From positions 4,999,501 through 5,063,500 of the forward strand of contig NZ_WBOF01000001.1 of NCBI RefSeq assembly GCF_009569385.1: a stretch of DNA of 64,000 bases, in the 5' to 3' direction. Positions 63,277 to 64,000 of the stretch are shown here, piece by piece. The position numbers were made by a program, and so were the translations under genes. The notes below the pieces were generated by a model, which was not told where the DNA came from, searched no databases, and saw nothing but the letters and a program-made list of their open reading frames with translations. How positions within the stretch are numbered: position 1 is the stretch's first letter; the number at the start of each line of letters is the position of its first letter. Source of the DNA: Streptomyces kaniharaensis (lineage in GTDB: Bacteria > Actinomycetota > Actinomycetes > Streptomycetales > Streptomycetaceae).

Positions 63277-64000
63277 CACTGCTGTTCCTTGGCTTCCTGG
63301 GCGGCGGACGGTGCGGTCGGCGCGTCCGGTTCGGGGTCGGCCGCGCGGGCGGTCCGGGTGCCGCGCTGGATGGCGGCCATGGTGGCGCGGGAGCGCTGCG
63401 GGGACGGATCGTCGGCCTCGGCGGTGCCGTACCGGGTGCCGGCAGGGGCGGCATGGCCGGCGAAGCCGGGGAGTCCGGCGGGCGGGGGCATCATGGCGCC
63501 GGGCGCGTGGGCCTCTCGCAGCTGCTCGGCGAGGCTGGCGTTGCGGACCCGCTGCGGCAGGACGCGCGGGGTGCGCAGTTCGCCGTCCGGGCCGTGATCC
63601 AGGGAGGCCTCCTGGGCGCGTTCGTGGGTGGGCACGGCGCGGTCGGCGGACATGCCGCCGAAGCCGGCCCCGGCCGCACCGCCCGCACCGTTTGAACCGC
63701 CAGGCCCGGTCCTGCTGCCCGTGCCCTCCGTGCCGTCCGAGCCACCGAGGCGCTCCGTGGGGTTCTCGGCCAGGTCCTCTGCCAGGTCGTCGTACGGCCG
63801 GGGGAGGACGGGCCGCGGGACGACCACGGCACCGGGCAGGCCGGGGATGGTGGAGCCCACGGTCAGGCCGCCGTTGGCGGGCGCACCGCCGTCCTGGCCG
63901 CCCCCTACTGGGTACTGGGCGAGCAGTTCACCGATGATCGCGCCACTGTCGTCCTCCCCGGGAGCACCAGGAGCGCCAGAAACACCCGGCAGCGCCGGAG
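63276..64000 (-). CDS. cvnA: Conservon sensor kinase CvnA (conservon 2), C-terminal part
   Basis: The frame is open to the end of the window, so only the C-terminal 241 residues or so are visible. This is the low-complexity Pro/Gly/Ala tail with the conservon-typical block LPQRVRNASLAEQLREA near the end, matching LPQRIRQASLAAELR in CvnA of conservon 1. The kinase and sensor domains lie beyond base 64000. Identification rests on that block and on the downstream cvnB-C-D order. Confidence 0.82.
   Translation of the reverse strand, partial: PALPGVSGAPGAPGEDDSGAIIGELLAQYPVGGGQDGGAPANGGLTVGSTIPGLPGAVVVPRPVLPRPYDDLAEDLAENPTERLGGSDGTEGTGSRTGPGGSNGAGGAAGAGFGGMSADRAVPTHERAQEASLDHGPDGELRTPRVLPQRVRNASLAEQLREAHAPGAMMPPPAGLPGFAGHAAPAGTRYGTAEADDPSPQRSRATMAAIQRGTRTARAADPEPDAPTAPSAAQEAKEQQ

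Overview
The window comes from a high-GC actinomycete of the Streptomyces/Kitasatospora type. Base composition is roughly 70% G+C or more by eye, with strong third-position GC bias. GTG and TTG starts are frequent and start/stop overlaps (ATGA, GTGA) are common. Gene content fits this group: two 'conservon' signalling operons, a secreted chitinase with a DasR-like operator, a fused LivHM permease, a GGDEF-EAL membrane protein, and TetR/MarR/PadR/XRE/WYL/Lrp regulators. I see no rRNA, tRNA, CRISPR array, insertion sequence or phage gene. Genus cannot be fixed from the sequence alone.

Layout. 1-3.3 kb: 3' end of a GAPDH gene with a strong terminator, a lipoprotein, an unusual repeat of ACAGAT/ATCTGT half-sites, and a 5'-truncated, frameshifted TPR pseudogene. 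3.4-8.7 kb: GH18 chitinase with a dre-like operator, an MFS exporter plus double Lrp/AsnC regulator operon, and a GNAT protein. 8.7-16.1 kb: class IV aminotransferase, membrane protein plus multicopper oxidase pair, DUF2252 protein, an LLM oxidoreductase divergent from an XRE regulator around a 16-bp palindrome, and a zinc-ligand-rich hypothetical protein. 16.2-20.9 kb: a divergent glycerolipid-type cluster (lipid kinase, alkyl-DHAP-synthase-like flavoprotein, TetR, GlpD). 21-27 kb: TerD, flavoprotein monooxygenase, FadH-like dienoyl-CoA reductase with a PadR regulator, and a secreted protein.

27.3-37.3 kb holds the most interesting locus. A GGDEF-PAS-EAL protein is divergent from a two-gene, translationally coupled operon. 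The first gene encodes a single NRPS module with an MbtH domain fused at the N-terminus (MbtH-A-PCP-reductase). The second encodes a divergent leucyl/phenylalanyl-tRNA-protein transferase homologue. The predicted chemistry is an amino-aldehyde released by the reductase, with a second residue donated from an aminoacyl-tRNA. It is a compact variant of the tRNA-dependent peptide system I recall from Streptomyces lividans (livipeptin). A large lipoprotein and a signal-less serine beta-lactamase-like protein follow.

37.3-46.1 kb: conservon 1 (CvnA-B-C-D) whose next downstream gene is an FAD monooxygenase; a CX5R phosphatase; a 25-residue peptide gene with its own promoter; a LuxR-type sensor regulator; a quinone oxidoreductase. 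46.2-52.5 kb: a Liv-type ABC transporter (LivF, LivG, fused LivHM, a membrane protein with a metal-binding tail) divergent from an Mtb12-like lipoprotein and a binding lipoprotein. 52.5-61.4 kb: SpoIIE-type phosphatase with MarR regulator, M48 protease, USP-DUF1876 fusion, CapA-like lipoprotein, zinc-ribbon protein, CYTH enzyme, a WYL regulator divergent from a small protein around a perfect 12-bp inverted repeat, and a sugar dehydrogenase lipoprotein. 61.7-64 kb: conservon 2, cut by the window end, with a 14-bp tandem repeat between CvnC and CvnD.
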